From CAYYKD01 sp964471825 (lineage in GTDB: Bacteria > Spirochaetota > GWE2-31-10 > CAYYKD01): a DNA stretch of 64,000 nucleotides. The position numbers and the translations under genes were made by a program. The stretch is from assembly GCA_964471825.1 (NCBI GenBank), contig CAYYKD010000015.1, forward strand, positions 13,267 to 77,266, given 5' to 3'. The notes beneath the pieces were generated by a model. It was given only the letters and a program-made list of their open reading frames with translations. It searched no databases and was not told the DNA's origin. This document shows, piece by piece, positions 55,775 through 64,000 of the stretch (the stretch's first letter is position 1; each line of letters begins with the position of its first letter).

Positions 55775-56587
55775 TTATTTTCTAACAAGGACGATAAGTT
55801 TATCACCCGGTTCAATTAGATGAGGGTTTGATATATACTTATTCTGTTCATGAATCTTTGGCCACAAAAAAGGGTCTCTTAAAAAATTACCCGACAGATC
55901 CCAAAGTGTATCTTTCTGTTTTATTACATATGTTACTCTGTCATAGCTAATTCCATCTATAAGAATTGTTTCCTTGCTGAAATCACCGCTCTTTAGGTTT
56001 TCAACCATTTGTTCGGTAGTATTAGCCTCACTAGTCTTGCCTTCGCCGGGCATTAGATCAGACGATTTTGTTTCACCTGATTTCAGATATGTAATCTTTT
56101 CAATCTTTTCTGTTACAACAACATCGCTTAATTTAACATCTCCTGATTGGTCAAATATCTCAACAGTTTCAACTACAATTGCAGGTGTTGATGGTTTAAT
56201 TGTTTTGCTAAGATAGAAAATCCCATAACCTGCAAAAGTTATCAGAGCTAATACGACAAAGAGAGTTATTAGAGGAAATATCCAACCAAAAGAAAACTCT
56301 TGTTTTTTCTGTGCAGAACCTGAAATAATCCTCTTTTCTGCATTGGTGTCGGGGATAAATTTAACGCTTGTTTTTTTAAAATCACCGGCTTTAAAAATAT
56401 ATTTTTGAAGTGTTCCAAATTTTGATATCTCAAATGAACCATTCTTTTTTAGTTCTGAACAGATCAGTTGATTTATATCATCAACAATATCCCTTTTTAG
56501 ATTTATATCTTTTTTCGTGACACCGCTATTACCTTTTAATATGTGTGCTATCAATTCATCATTTAGCGAATCATACTTTTTTGACAT
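55775..56587 (-). CDS. HU-domain/LysM fusion membrane protein
   Basis: 270 residues: an HU/IHF-like DNA-binding domain (1-90; LIAHILKGNSGVTKKDI, FEISKFGTLQKYIFKAGDFKK), a single TM helix at about 103-128 (IFPLITLFVVLALITFAGYG), a low-complexity linker, and a C-terminal LysM domain (VIKQKDTLWDLSGNFLRDP, NPHLIEPGDKLIVLV). The order puts DNA binding in the cytoplasm and glycan binding in the periplasm, a possible chromosome-to-envelope tether. The ATG lies 37 bases after the short HU gene. Confidence 0.88.
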   Translation of the reverse strand: MSKKYDSLNDELIAHILKGNSGVTKKDINLKRDIVDDINQLICSELKKNGSFEISKFGTLQKYIFKAGDFKKTSVKFIPDTNAEKRIISGSAQKKQEFSFGWIFPLITLFVVLALITFAGYGIFYLSKTIKPSTPAIVVETVEIFDQSGDVKLSDVVVTEKIEKITYLKSGETKSSDLMPGEGKTSEANTTEQMVENLKSGDFSKETILIDGISYDRVTYVIKQKDTLWDLSGNFLRDPFLWPKIHEQNKYISNPHLIEPGDKLIVLVRK

Positions 56588-56624
56588 TTGTACTCCTTGG
56601 TCAAGGGGGTGTTTCTACAGACTT

Positions 56625-56855
56625 TTATTCGAATAATGCTTCAAGGCGGCTTGAAGGGTCAAATTTAATCTGTTTTTTAATCTTTTCATCTTCAGTAATC
56701 TCCACTATACTGAATTGGCCTATTCCATTAAGGTCAAGCAGTTGGTCCTTTGAAAACTTTGAAATTACAAATGAACTGTATTCCTTAAGAATCTTCTCAC
56801 ATATCTTAGTTTTCATACCTGTAAGAGCTGATAGTTGTTCAATAATTTCATTCAT
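56625..56855 (-). CDS. Short HU-like DNA-binding protein
   Basis: 76 residues. NEIIEQLSALTGMKTKICEKILKEY and LLDLNGIGQFSIVEI fit the first two-thirds of HU/IHF (helix-turn-helix dimer core and the LxGFGxF-type strand, here LNGIGQF), but the DNA-clasping beta-arm is shortened to SIVEITEDEKIKKQI. A dimer partner for the HU domain of the fusion protein is plausible. The ATG at 56855 has AAGGAG upstream and replaces the longer frame beginning at 56885, which overlaps the preceding gene. Confidence 0.72.
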   Translation of the reverse strand: MNEIIEQLSALTGMKTKICEKILKEYSSFVISKFSKDQLLDLNGIGQFSIVEITEDEKIKKQIKFDPSSRLEALFE

Positions 56856-56868
56856 TAGAGTACTCTCC

Positions 56869-57270
56869 TTATTCTTTATCATCATCCAGTAGACTATGAA
56901 GTTCAGAGAATGCCGGTTTAGATATCTCAGATATACCGGCTACGATTAATATTATTGCAATAAGCAGGTTTAATCCTGTGATTATTAGTCCACCATAGAA
57001 GTAATCGAGTCCAAGAAAGGTCTTTAGTGCAAAGACAATTACAAAGCTGAGGGATATCCAGAAGAAAATAAGAAATACAACGCCGATAAGTATAGAAAGA
57101 AGTCCGCCAAAAAATCTTGAGATTTCTGATTTTATCTGTTTTATTATTAATCTAAGGGTTAGTTTAAATGCTCCCGAGACTGATGAAAAAAGAAGGCCAA
57201 AGAGTCCCCCTCTTTCTTTTTTAGTCTTATCATGATCTTTGCTAGATCGATTTTTTTCTTTTTCTGACAC
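56869..57270 (-). CDS. Phage-holin-like/YqjE-type small membrane protein
   Basis: 133 residues: a charged N-terminus (KNRSSKDHDKTKKERG), an amphipathic segment, then two TM helices at about 55-86 and 92-118 (LLSILIGVVFLIFFWISLSF; GGLIITGLNLLIAIILIVAG). The pattern matches the YqjE/holin-X group of housekeeping membrane proteins, not necessarily phage. It overlaps the preceding 76-residue gene by 29 bases, so the pair resembles the yqjD-yqjE arrangement. Confidence 0.62.
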   Translation of the reverse strand: MSEKEKNRSSKDHDKTKKERGGLFGLLFSSVSGAFKLTLRLIIKQIKSEISRFFGGLLSILIGVVFLIFFWISLSFVIVFALKTFLGLDYFYGGLIITGLNLLIAIILIVAGISEISKPAFSELHSLLDDDKE

Positions 57271-57472
57271 TTATTATCCCAATAACTACTGACAACACTA
57301 CAACGATCACAAGACCGGCTACTATAGAAACTATTAAATTTCTGTTTAACTTTTTATTCTTAAAGTTACTTAGAACTGTCTTTTTTATATCGTTACCAAG
57401 TGCTTTGATTTTTTTACCATAGTCCTGTAGGATCTCACTATAGTAATTCACTGCTTCATTTCTATCTACCAT
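57242..57472 (-). CDS. Small single-TM membrane protein
   Basis: 76 residues: a helical N-terminal half (YYSEILQDYGKKIKALGNDI), a TM helix near 48-68 (LIVSIVAGLVIVVVLSVVIG) and a basic end (SVRKRKKS). No family recognised; YqjD/ElaB-like proteins have this form. First gene of the minus-strand run that continues through the HU genes. Confidence 0.6.
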   Translation of the reverse strand: MVDRNEAVNYYSEILQDYGKKIKALGNDIKKTVLSNFKNKKLNRNLIVSIVAGLVIVVVLSVVIGIISVRKRKKSI

Positions 57473-57639
57473 TATCTATCTCCTTTTACTATACACGACA
57501 GGTATTTTTCTGATCTTAAAAAACCTTTATCACTATGAAGGCTCAAACAGGGACTTTTACATTATCAAAATAAAAATCAAATATGTCAAGAAAGATTTAT
57601 CTACTTTTAATATAGTATATATATATCTAAATAATAATA

Positions 57640-58749
57640 TTATACTTGAGGTGCACGCCTATTGACAGTAATCTCATTGATAAATTCAGCAATTCTTCCA
57701 AGAGGCAATATATAGTTGATATTATTTGATTCTATAGCCACTCTCGGCATACCAAATACAATAGAGGTTTCCTGATCCTGTGCAATAGTAATCCCCCCTG
57801 CATTTTTTATTAGACCAATATTTGCAGCACCATCTTTACCCATCCCGGTCATAATTAAACCAAGGGCGTTTCTGCCAAACACCTCAGCTGTAGATTTAAA
57901 GAGAACATCTGCAGATGGCCTATGCCCGTTTACAGGGTCATCAGTGCCGGTTCGGATAACTGTTGCAAGAGATTTTTTCTCAAAATATATATGTTTATTA
58001 CCCGGAGCTATATAGATTCTTCCTTTTTTTAGAATGTCGTTATCCTCTGCCTCTTTTACTTCGAGTTTACAGATGTTATTGAGGCTGTTAGCAAACTCAA
58101 ATGTAAATCCTGCCGGCATATGCTGAACGATAACTATTGGTACCGGAAAGTCCTCAGGGATAAGCGGTAATACATCTCGCAGTGCATTTGGTCCGCCGGT
58201 TGAAATTCCTATCGAAACAATATCAATAGCCGGTATAGAGGGAGCCGGGTGTGAGTATTTAGTAACATCCGCCTTTGAGATCAATGGCACATCAATAATA
58301 CTCTTTTTTATATAATTTTTCTGTGTCTCTACAGTAGTGTATGAATTAGATCGCCCTAATGCAAAGATCATCTCTACAAGTTTGTTCTTAGTACTCTCGA
58401 TAGTAGAGCCGACCTCAGAGGGTTTAAGTATAAATTCCGATGCACCAAGCGAGAGAGCCTCAAGTGTTATCTTTGCACCTTTTTGAGCGTGGGCTGATAA
58501 TATTATAACCGGGGTTTTTATTCCCAGCTTGTTTCGTTCCTTAAGAAACTCAATTCCATTCATATCGGGCATCTCAAGGTCAAGCACTATAATATCAGGC
58601 TTAAGTGTATTCAACTTATTTAAGGCAAAAGCACCATTTAATGCCGAACCAACAACATTAATGCCCGGTTGAGCTGAAAGCATCTTGGTTAAAAGCGTTC
58701 TAATAAGTGAAGAGTCATCAACTATCAGGACTTTGATTTCTGAATCCAT
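57640..58749 (-). CDS. cheB: Chemotaxis response regulator / protein-glutamate methylesterase
   Basis: 369 residues. Receiver domain 1-125 with phospho-acceptor Asp in IIVLDLEMPDMNG and Lys in ILKPSE; linker; methylesterase domain with catalytic Ser in GISTGGPNALRDVLP, His in IVQHMPAGFTFEFA and Asp in MTGMGKDGAANI. Removes methyl groups from glutamates of chemoreceptors when phosphorylated by CheA. Directly follows cheR (no bases between). No cheA, cheW or receptor genes in the window. Confidence 0.95.
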   Translation of the reverse strand: MDSEIKVLIVDDSSLIRTLLTKMLSAQPGINVVGSALNGAFALNKLNTLKPDIIVLDLEMPDMNGIEFLKERNKLGIKTPVIILSAHAQKGAKITLEALSLGASEFILKPSEVGSTIESTKNKLVEMIFALGRSNSYTTVETQKNYIKKSIIDVPLISKADVTKYSHPAPSIPAIDIVSIGISTGGPNALRDVLPLIPEDFPVPIVIVQHMPAGFTFEFANSLNNICKLEVKEAEDNDILKKGRIYIAPGNKHIYFEKKSLATVIRTGTDDPVNGHRPSADVLFKSTAEVFGRNALGLIMTGMGKDGAANIGLIKNAGGITIAQDQETSIVFGMPRVAIESNNINYILPLGRIAEFINEITVNRRAPQV

Positions 58750-59562
58750 CTATCCACCCTCTTTTTTAAGGTAGAGACAAGCCTCTCCCATTTTTGTAAA
58801 GACAAATTTTGTATTCATTCCAAATAGTGATTCAGAGTGACCTATAAAAAAATACGAGTAACTACCCATAGTATTATATATTCTATTCACTACTTCTTCC
58901 TGCCCCTTAGCATCAAAATAGATTATTACATTTCTACAGAATGCCACATCAAAATTTCGTATACCTGAGTCATGTTTTAAGTTGTGATAGTCAAACCTGA
59001 TTAGATTTTTAATCTCATCTTTAACTGTAAAACCATCCTCGCTTTCTATCATATATTTTTTTAAGTAATAATCTGTAAGTCCCTCTATTCGTGATTTTTG
59101 ATAATAACCCTCTTTTGCTTTCATAAGTACATTAAACGAAATGTCAGAGGCAATTATCTCAATTTTCCATGACGGATCAAGTTTTTCTTTTAATACCATA
59201 GCCAGAGTGTATGGTTCTTCGCCGGTTGAACAGCCTGCACTCCAGACCTTTATTTCTTTGTTAGTCTTTCTTTTTTTTATCTCATCTAATACAGGGCCTG
59301 CAAGAGTATCAAAATGAATTTGATTTCTAAAGAATCTTGTCAGGTTTGTAGTAACCGAATCCAGTAGGATTTTTAACTCCGGTTCATTTGATGATACAAG
59401 CTTAAAATATTCATTTAATTCTGAAAGATTCGATTTTTTTAGCCTTTCTTTTAATCTGCTCTCAAGAATCGGCCTGTTAAACTCAGTGAAGTGAATATTT
59501 GAAGAATTATATATTAAATCCCTGAATTTTGTAAAATCTGCATCACTTAGTTTTTCAAACAT
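58750..59562 (-). CDS. cheR: Chemoreceptor glutamate methyltransferase
   Basis: 270 residues. CheR_N helical part (DFTKFRDLIYNSSNIHF, RLKERLKKSNLSEL) and SAM-binding CheR domain with VWSAGCSTGEEPYTLAM, IIASDISFNVLMKAKEG, FDVAFCRNVIIYFDAKGQ and the end GHSESLFGMN. Methylates receptor glutamates, opposing CheB. The 226-base upstream region has a 17-base tandem repeat and may hold the promoter. Confidence 0.95.
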   Translation of the reverse strand: MFEKLSDADFTKFRDLIYNSSNIHFTEFNRPILESRLKERLKKSNLSELNEYFKLVSSNEPELKILLDSVTTNLTRFFRNQIHFDTLAGPVLDEIKKRKTNKEIKVWSAGCSTGEEPYTLAMVLKEKLDPSWKIEIIASDISFNVLMKAKEGYYQKSRIEGLTDYYLKKYMIESEDGFTVKDEIKNLIRFDYHNLKHDSGIRNFDVAFCRNVIIYFDAKGQEEVVNRIYNTMGSYSYFFIGHSESLFGMNTKFVFTKMGEACLYLKKEGG

Positions 59563-59710
59563 ATATATTGCCTTCTAATATTTAAACAAGTACTTATAAC
59601 GCTATTCTGCTTTGATAAATATATTATATTATTCAATAAAAAGAAATAAAAATTTATTAGAAATTTAAAGAACTTGTATTTCAAGAATTAGTATTTATTT
59701 AAATAACTCT

Positions 59711-59744
59711 TATTAGTTGAAACTTACTATTAGTTGACACTTAC
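59711..59744. repeat. 17-base tandem repeat
   Basis: TATTAGTTGAAACTTAC (59711-59727) and TATTAGTTGACACTTAC (59728-59744), one mismatch, in the spacer between yifB and cheR. Confidence 0.8.
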
Positions 59745-59788
59745 AGAAGTTAATATTTACATAAGTCATTTTATTCATATACTTCTTT

Positions 59789-61303
59789 TTATAAAACCTC
59801 ATTTTCAAGAACTCTAAAGTTTAATGCCTCCTCAATATGATCTGTATTGATGATTTGATTGTCCGAAAGATCAGCTATAGTTCGTGATATTCTAACTATC
59901 TTGTGGGTAGAGCGGGCTGTTAGGATAAACCGCTCTGCATAGTTACTGAGAAGCAGCTCGGCCTCAGAGGTCATGGGGCAGTAATATGAGAGTTTATCTG
60001 ATGGAATATCTGAATTTAGACTGAATTTTTCATCTGTATACCTCAATCTTTGTACCTCTCTGACATTTTTAATTGTGTTCTTTAATTGTTCGCTTGAGAT
60101 ACCTCTTTGTTTTTCAGTTAGTTTGGAGTATGGTACCCTGCCAATTTTAAGCTGAAGGTCAATCCTATCTGTTAGCGGGTTCTTTAATTTTCGTCTGTAT
60201 TTTTTTACATCATTATTGTTGCATGAACAGTGGTGACCGTCAATACCGTAGTTTCCGCATGGACACGGATTACAGGCTGCAATTAATAGGAAGTCTGCGG
60301 GGTAGACAGCAGAGCCGTTTCTTAGCGAAATATAGACCTCTCGTTTTTCGATTATAGTTCGGAGAGCCTGTAGGGTATCAGATTTGAATTCAAGAAATTC
60401 ATCCAGGAATAATATCCCTCTATGTGCAAGGCTGACCTCACCCGGTAAAATCTTAGGGCCACCCCCTATCATTGCCCTTGATGAGGCACTGTTATGAGGT
60501 GCTCTAAAAGGTCTTGAGGTAACATGGTGGACAAATTTTGTCTGATTTGATGCTGAGTAGACCATGTTGATCTCCATCAATTCATCTATTGTAAGTGCAG
60601 GCATGATTCCCGGCAGCCTTGAACCGCACATGGATTTACCTGTACCGGGCGGGCCGATAATTAGAAGATGGTGATTGCCGGCACTGGATATCTGAAATGC
60701 CCGTATTAGTTCTTCCTGCCCCTTGATATCCGAAAAATCGGAGATCTGTTCAATAGGATTAAACACTACAAAATTATCAGATTCATTAGTTATTTGACCC
60801 CCATTATATAGATCAACAACCTCAGATACAGTGTTTACCGGAAAAATGATATTTGAACCAAGGATTCGAAGCTCCTCAAGGTTTTCTCTCGGCACTATGA
60901 TTCGTTCAAAACCATCATTAATTGCACTTAAGACCATAGGCAGTATTCCTCGTACTCCTTTTATTTCACCGGATAGATTAACTTCGCCAAAGATAGCCGT
61001 TGTCCGAGAGTTATCTGTAATACTTTCAGTTGCTATTAAGAGTGCAACAGTAATTGAGAGGTCATAGTGAGACCCGATTTTGATTGTTTCGACAGGAGAA
61101 AGGTTGATAGTAATCTTTGAAACAGGGAATTCAAAACCGCAATTCTCTACTGCAGGTCTTATTCTTTCCCGTGCCTCCTTGACCTCCCGGGAGGCAAGTC
61201 CCGAAATAGTAATCAGAGGCACACCGGGTTTTACATCAACTTCAACAATTACCTTCTCACATAATAGTCCTATTCGTGCATATGTGTAAGTTTTTCCTAA
61301 CAT
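59789..61303 (-). CDS. YifB/ComM-family Mg-chelatase-like AAA+ ATPase
   Basis: 504 residues. N-terminal LonC-like fold (VIVEVDVKPGVPLITISGL, INLSPVETIKIGSHYDL), AAA+ core with Walker A GPPGTGKSM, Walker B GILFLDEFLEF, PCPCGNYG and the zinc-like CSC motif, plus the C-terminal helical lid (SNYAERFILTARSTHKIVRI). ComM is a helicase for branch migration in natural transformation; the family is also called YifB. Normal length, start preceded by AAAAGGAG. Confidence 0.93.
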   Translation of the reverse strand: MLGKTYTYARIGLLCEKVIVEVDVKPGVPLITISGLASREVKEARERIRPAVENCGFEFPVSKITINLSPVETIKIGSHYDLSITVALLIATESITDNSRTTAIFGEVNLSGEIKGVRGILPMVLSAINDGFERIIVPRENLEELRILGSNIIFPVNTVSEVVDLYNGGQITNESDNFVVFNPIEQISDFSDIKGQEELIRAFQISSAGNHHLLIIGPPGTGKSMCGSRLPGIMPALTIDELMEINMVYSASNQTKFVHHVTSRPFRAPHNSASSRAMIGGGPKILPGEVSLAHRGILFLDEFLEFKSDTLQALRTIIEKREVYISLRNGSAVYPADFLLIAACNPCPCGNYGIDGHHCSCNNNDVKKYRRKLKNPLTDRIDLQLKIGRVPYSKLTEKQRGISSEQLKNTIKNVREVQRLRYTDEKFSLNSDIPSDKLSYYCPMTSEAELLLSNYAERFILTARSTHKIVRISRTIADLSDNQIINTDHIEEALNFRVLENEVL

Positions 61304-61541
61304 ATAGTACTCCTTTTTATAATATAATAACGATTAAATTACTTTTTCATTTACACATATTGACCTTTTTTAATAAAAATATTATTTATCATATTAAGAT
61401 GGGTGTCATACATTACAGATCTATCCTCCAGTCTGATCCAAAATAGATTTAAAAAATAAATTTTACTTCTTTTCATTGAGTATTCAGAATTTGACGATGG
61501 TATTTTCATGCAACAAACACCTGTTTAATAAGGAAAATTTA

Positions 61542-63356
61542 ATGGACAACAGTAAGATCAGGAATATTGCAATCATTGCCCATGTCGATCATGGCAAGAC
61601 AACCCTCGTAGATCAGTTTTTTAAACAATCAGGTACATTTAGAAGCAATCAGGCTGTAGATGAGCGGATTATGGACTCCATGGACCTAGAGAAGGAGCGG
61701 GGGATAACAATAACTTCTAAGAACGGTTCATTTATATATAAGGATCATCTGATTAATATTATAGACACCCCCGGACACGCGGACTTTGGCGGTCAGGTAG
61801 AAAGAATACTTCAGATGGCAGACGCGGCTTTGCTGCTTGTCGATGCAGCTGAGGGGCCGATGCCTCAGACATATTTTGTACTCAAAAAAGCTCTCTATAA
61901 TCATTTGCCGATAATGGTTGTTGTAAATAAGATAGATAAGCCGAATGCAAGATGCGATTGGGCTATTAACCAGGTATTTGACCTTTTTGTAAAGCTGAAT
62001 GCACCGGATCATATCCTTGATTTCCCAATAATATATGCCTCTGCTAAGGAGGGGTTTGCAACTACCGACCCTACAGTCAGGACAACCGACATGACTGCAT
62101 TGTTTGATGCTGTTGTGAATGAGCTGCCTCCACCAAAGGGTAAAGATAGTGATCCATTGTCGCTTCTTATAAGTTCAATTGATTACTCACCATTTCTTGG
62201 AAGACTGGGACTTGGTAAAATTACAGGCGGAAAACTAGTTGTTAATAAAGACATACTTATTGGCCGTAAAAGTGATACAGAAAAACCAAAGATCTCAAGG
62301 ATAAGTAAAATATACAGGTTTCAGGGAGCAAATAAGGTTGAAACAACTGAGGCCTTTGCCGGTGAGATAGTAGCTGTAGCGGGTTCAGAGAATATCTCGG
62401 TAGGTGAAACAATCACTGATCCGGTTAATCCTGTATTCCTGCATTCTACTCCAATCGATCCGCCAACAATTACTATGGACTTTTACCCTAACGATTCTCC
62501 TTTTTATGGTAAAGAGGGCAAGTTCGTATCGTCAAGACACCTTAGAGAGAGACTTTTTAAGGAGACTCTATCGGATATTGCATTGGTGGTCGAGGAGAAT
62601 GTTGATTCGACGGGCTTTAAGGTTGCAGGTAGGGGAGAGCTTCACCTCTCAATTTTAATTGAAAAAATGAGGCGGGAAGGGTATGAGCTTCAAGTATCAA
62701 GACCGCGGGTAATTCTTAAAGAGGTTGACGGAAAGACCCATGAGCCTTTTGAAGAGCTGACTATTGATGTGGATGAAAATTATCTAGGAAATATTATCGA
62801 GATAGTTGCACAGCGAAAAGGGATAATGCTTGAGATGATGCAGGAGCATGGGCTATGCAGAATCAAATATAAGATACCGACAAGAGGTCTGCTTGGTTTT
62901 AGAAATGAGTTTCTAACTGAGACGCGGGGAATGGGGGTTATGAACTATGTATTCCTAGAATACGATCTCTACTGTGGAGATATGAAAAATCGAAAGAAGG
63001 GTGTGTTAATCGCAATGGACAATACAGTTACGGTTGCCTATGCTCTATTCAACCTTCAGGAGCGAGGTAGAATGTTCTACGGGCCGCAGGTGGATGTCTA
63101 TCAAGGGCAGATTGTTGGGGAGCACTCAAGAGATAATGACCTTGTAATCAATATCGGGAAGACAAAGAAACTCACAAATATGCGGGCAGCCGGTTCTGAT
63201 GAGAACATCATTCTGACACCACCTGTTCTGATGACACTTGAGGATTGCATCTGCTACATAAACGATGATGAGCTTGTCGAGATAACACCGGCCAGCATAA
63301 GACTGAGAAAAAAAGTACTTAGCGAGTCTGAAAGAAAAAGGTTGTCAAGATTATAG
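61542..63356 (+). CDS. typA: Ribosome-associated GTPase TypA/BipA
   Basis: About 604 residues. GTPase domain: IAHVDHGKTTLVDQFF (G1), RGITITSKNGSF (G2), DTPGHADFGGQVERIL (G3), NKIDKPNARCDW (G4), YASAKEGFA (G5). EF-G-like domains III and V and the TypA C-terminus (FLTETRGMGVMNYVFLEY, YGPQVDVYQGQIVGEHSRDNDL, LRAAGSDE-like NMRAAGSDENI) follow. Acts in 50S assembly and stress growth. The ATG at 61542 has AAGGAAAA upstream; a 22-residue longer frame begins at 61476 without support. Confidence 0.95.
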   Translation: MDNSKIRNIAIIAHVDHGKTTLVDQFFKQSGTFRSNQAVDERIMDSMDLEKERGITITSKNGSFIYKDHLINIIDTPGHADFGGQVERILQMADAALLLVDAAEGPMPQTYFVLKKALYNHLPIMVVVNKIDKPNARCDWAINQVFDLFVKLNAPDHILDFPIIYASAKEGFATTDPTVRTTDMTALFDAVVNELPPPKGKDSDPLSLLISSIDYSPFLGRLGLGKITGGKLVVNKDILIGRKSDTEKPKISRISKIYRFQGANKVETTEAFAGEIVAVAGSENISVGETITDPVNPVFLHSTPIDPPTITMDFYPNDSPFYGKEGKFVSSRHLRERLFKETLSDIALVVEENVDSTGFKVAGRGELHLSILIEKMRREGYELQVSRPRVILKEVDGKTHEPFEELTIDVDENYLGNIIEIVAQRKGIMLEMMQEHGLCRIKYKIPTRGLLGFRNEFLTETRGMGVMNYVFLEYDLYCGDMKNRKKGVLIAMDNTVTVAYALFNLQERGRMFYGPQVDVYQGQIVGEHSRDNDLVINIGKTKKLTNMRAAGSDENIILTPPVLMTLEDCICYINDDELVEITPASIRLRKKVLSESERKRLSRL

Positions 63357-63447
63357 GGTACTTCGCCTGTACCCGTGAGGATGAACTACTCAGTATTTAG
63401 AAGACCATATAGGGATAGGAATGGGGTAGAGTCTCTACTATCTAATA

Positions 63448-63495
63448 AAATGAGGCTCTTGTTTGAAATTACAATTTCTTGCAGGAGCCTCATTT
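63448..63495. terminator. Bidirectional terminator after typA
   Basis: AAATGAGGCTC (63448-63458) and GAGCCTCATTT (63485-63495) are exact complements, with A and T runs outside. The right half (GCAGGAGCCTCAT) nearly repeats at 4926-4938. An additional hairpin, GGGTAC/GTACCC, lies at 63356-63374 beside the typA stop. Confidence 0.8.
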
Positions 63496-63515
63496 AGTAT
63501 TTATTATCTAATATT

Positions 63516-64000
63516 TTAATTAGTTATAAAGTTAAAATCACTTAATTTTGTAATATTTGTTACAAAATAATTATATGTTACCGATGTGCCATAGTTATAA
63601 ACCTTTGTAGAGAAAAAATATCCAAAACTCTTAGTACTAGAAATATATATAAAACCCTCATTACCGAGAAAGCNNNNNNNNNNGGTTATATAAGCCAAGT
63701 TTTGCCGTTGTAATATTGTCACCATCTAAGGTAAGTTCAAGTTTTATGTATGCACCGGATATATATCCTGGTCCTCCAATTTTTAGCTCAGCAATTTGTA
63801 CAAAACCACTATTTGAATCATCATACGGGGTTGTCAAATTACCGGCGGTGAAAGTGCTAGTAGTAGAAGACCTTTGGCAGTCAAACACCATCTTTGAAGT
63901 GAATTTAACAAGCTGAATATTACCCGAGTTGATATCAGGAACCAGGTTGTTTATCGCATTATTAATCGCAGTTGTCTTATCGGTTTTTTCTAATTCAGTA
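63516..64000 (-). CDS. Unknown protein, 5'-truncated by window end
   Basis: The frame is open to the window edge on the minus strand. Joining the flanks of the Ns at 63674-63683 directly gives one frame (GLYNRFLGNEGF). The visible 160 or so residues contain DINSGNIQLVKFTSKMVFDC, GFVQIAELKIGGPGY, YIKLELTLDGDN and FGYFFSTKVYNYGT: beta-rich with Thr/Ser/Asn, as in extracellular or phage-tail-like proteins. No family recognised. Confidence 0.6.
63674..63683. other. Assembly gap (10 N), probably zero length
   Basis: Abutting flanks keep the reading frame of the truncated gene. Confidence 0.55.

Noticed and set aside
56869..57270. Holin-like gene as evidence of a prophage
   Set aside because: No endolysin, structural or integrase gene nearby; the protein fits housekeeping YqjE-type membrane proteins equally well.

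Overview
The window looks like chromosomal DNA of a low-GC, Gram-negative-type bacterium, most likely a free-living spirochaete. The assignment is an inference, because there is no rRNA or other phylogenetic marker. It rests on abundant outer-membrane beta-barrel and lipoprotein genes, Lol/LolA-type lipoprotein machinery, a cheR-cheB pair, an HU-LysM fusion next to a second HU-like gene, hybrid histidine kinases and strong AT bias. The sequence is a scaffold with eleven blocks of exactly ten Ns. Several of these are false gaps: joining the flanks directly, or through a 4-base overlap, restores one intact reading frame. I therefore report genes cut by a gap as single genes.

Layout. 1-3392: the end of a PiT phosphate transporter, translationally coupled to a Cache-HAMP-PAS hybrid histidine kinase. 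3400-4935: an AT-rich accessory patch (VRR-NUC protein, LysE-type exporter) ending in an attC-like dyad. 4943-6352: a CapD-like sugar-nucleotide epimerase/dehydratase. 6515-15050: the most striking unit, an apparent operon of a YtrA-type GntR regulator, an SPFH/stomatin protein, one ABC ATPase, three FtsX/LolCE-type permeases, a LolA-like periplasmic protein and a beta-barrel protein. Its promoter carries a clear dyad operator and its first gene appears leaderless. 15229-17858: ispD, a stand-alone PksI-like crotonase, a small DUF2934 protein and rlpA.

17915-27285 is mainly an envelope block on the minus strand: a beta-barrel-like protein, a family-3 solute-binding lipoprotein, a propeller plus degenerate NodB-domain protein, a lipoprotein, endonuclease IV, a lytic transglycosylase lipoprotein and membrane proteins. 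27487-35713: a second hybrid kinase, an MMPL/RND exporter with a LolA-like partner, a DUF4203-like protein, an FtsB-like protein and glpK. 35890-38880 is a second AT-rich accessory patch (alpha/beta hydrolase, CPBP protease) with two decayed gene remnants, one of them the tail of a SAM methyltransferase.

38894-49868: a DUF362 ferredoxin-like protein, priA with a divergent family-4 uracil-DNA glycosylase, then ftsY followed by a repeat protein and a 1608-residue outer-membrane protein. 50056-57472: an SDF symporter and a minus-strand run of an MBL hydrolase, recJ, a pyrimidine-nucleoside phosphorylase, HU-LysM, HU-like and two small membrane proteins. 57640-63356: cheB, cheR, yifB/comM and typA. 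The window ends in a truncated unknown gene. No tRNA, rRNA, CRISPR array, insertion sequence or prophage was seen.
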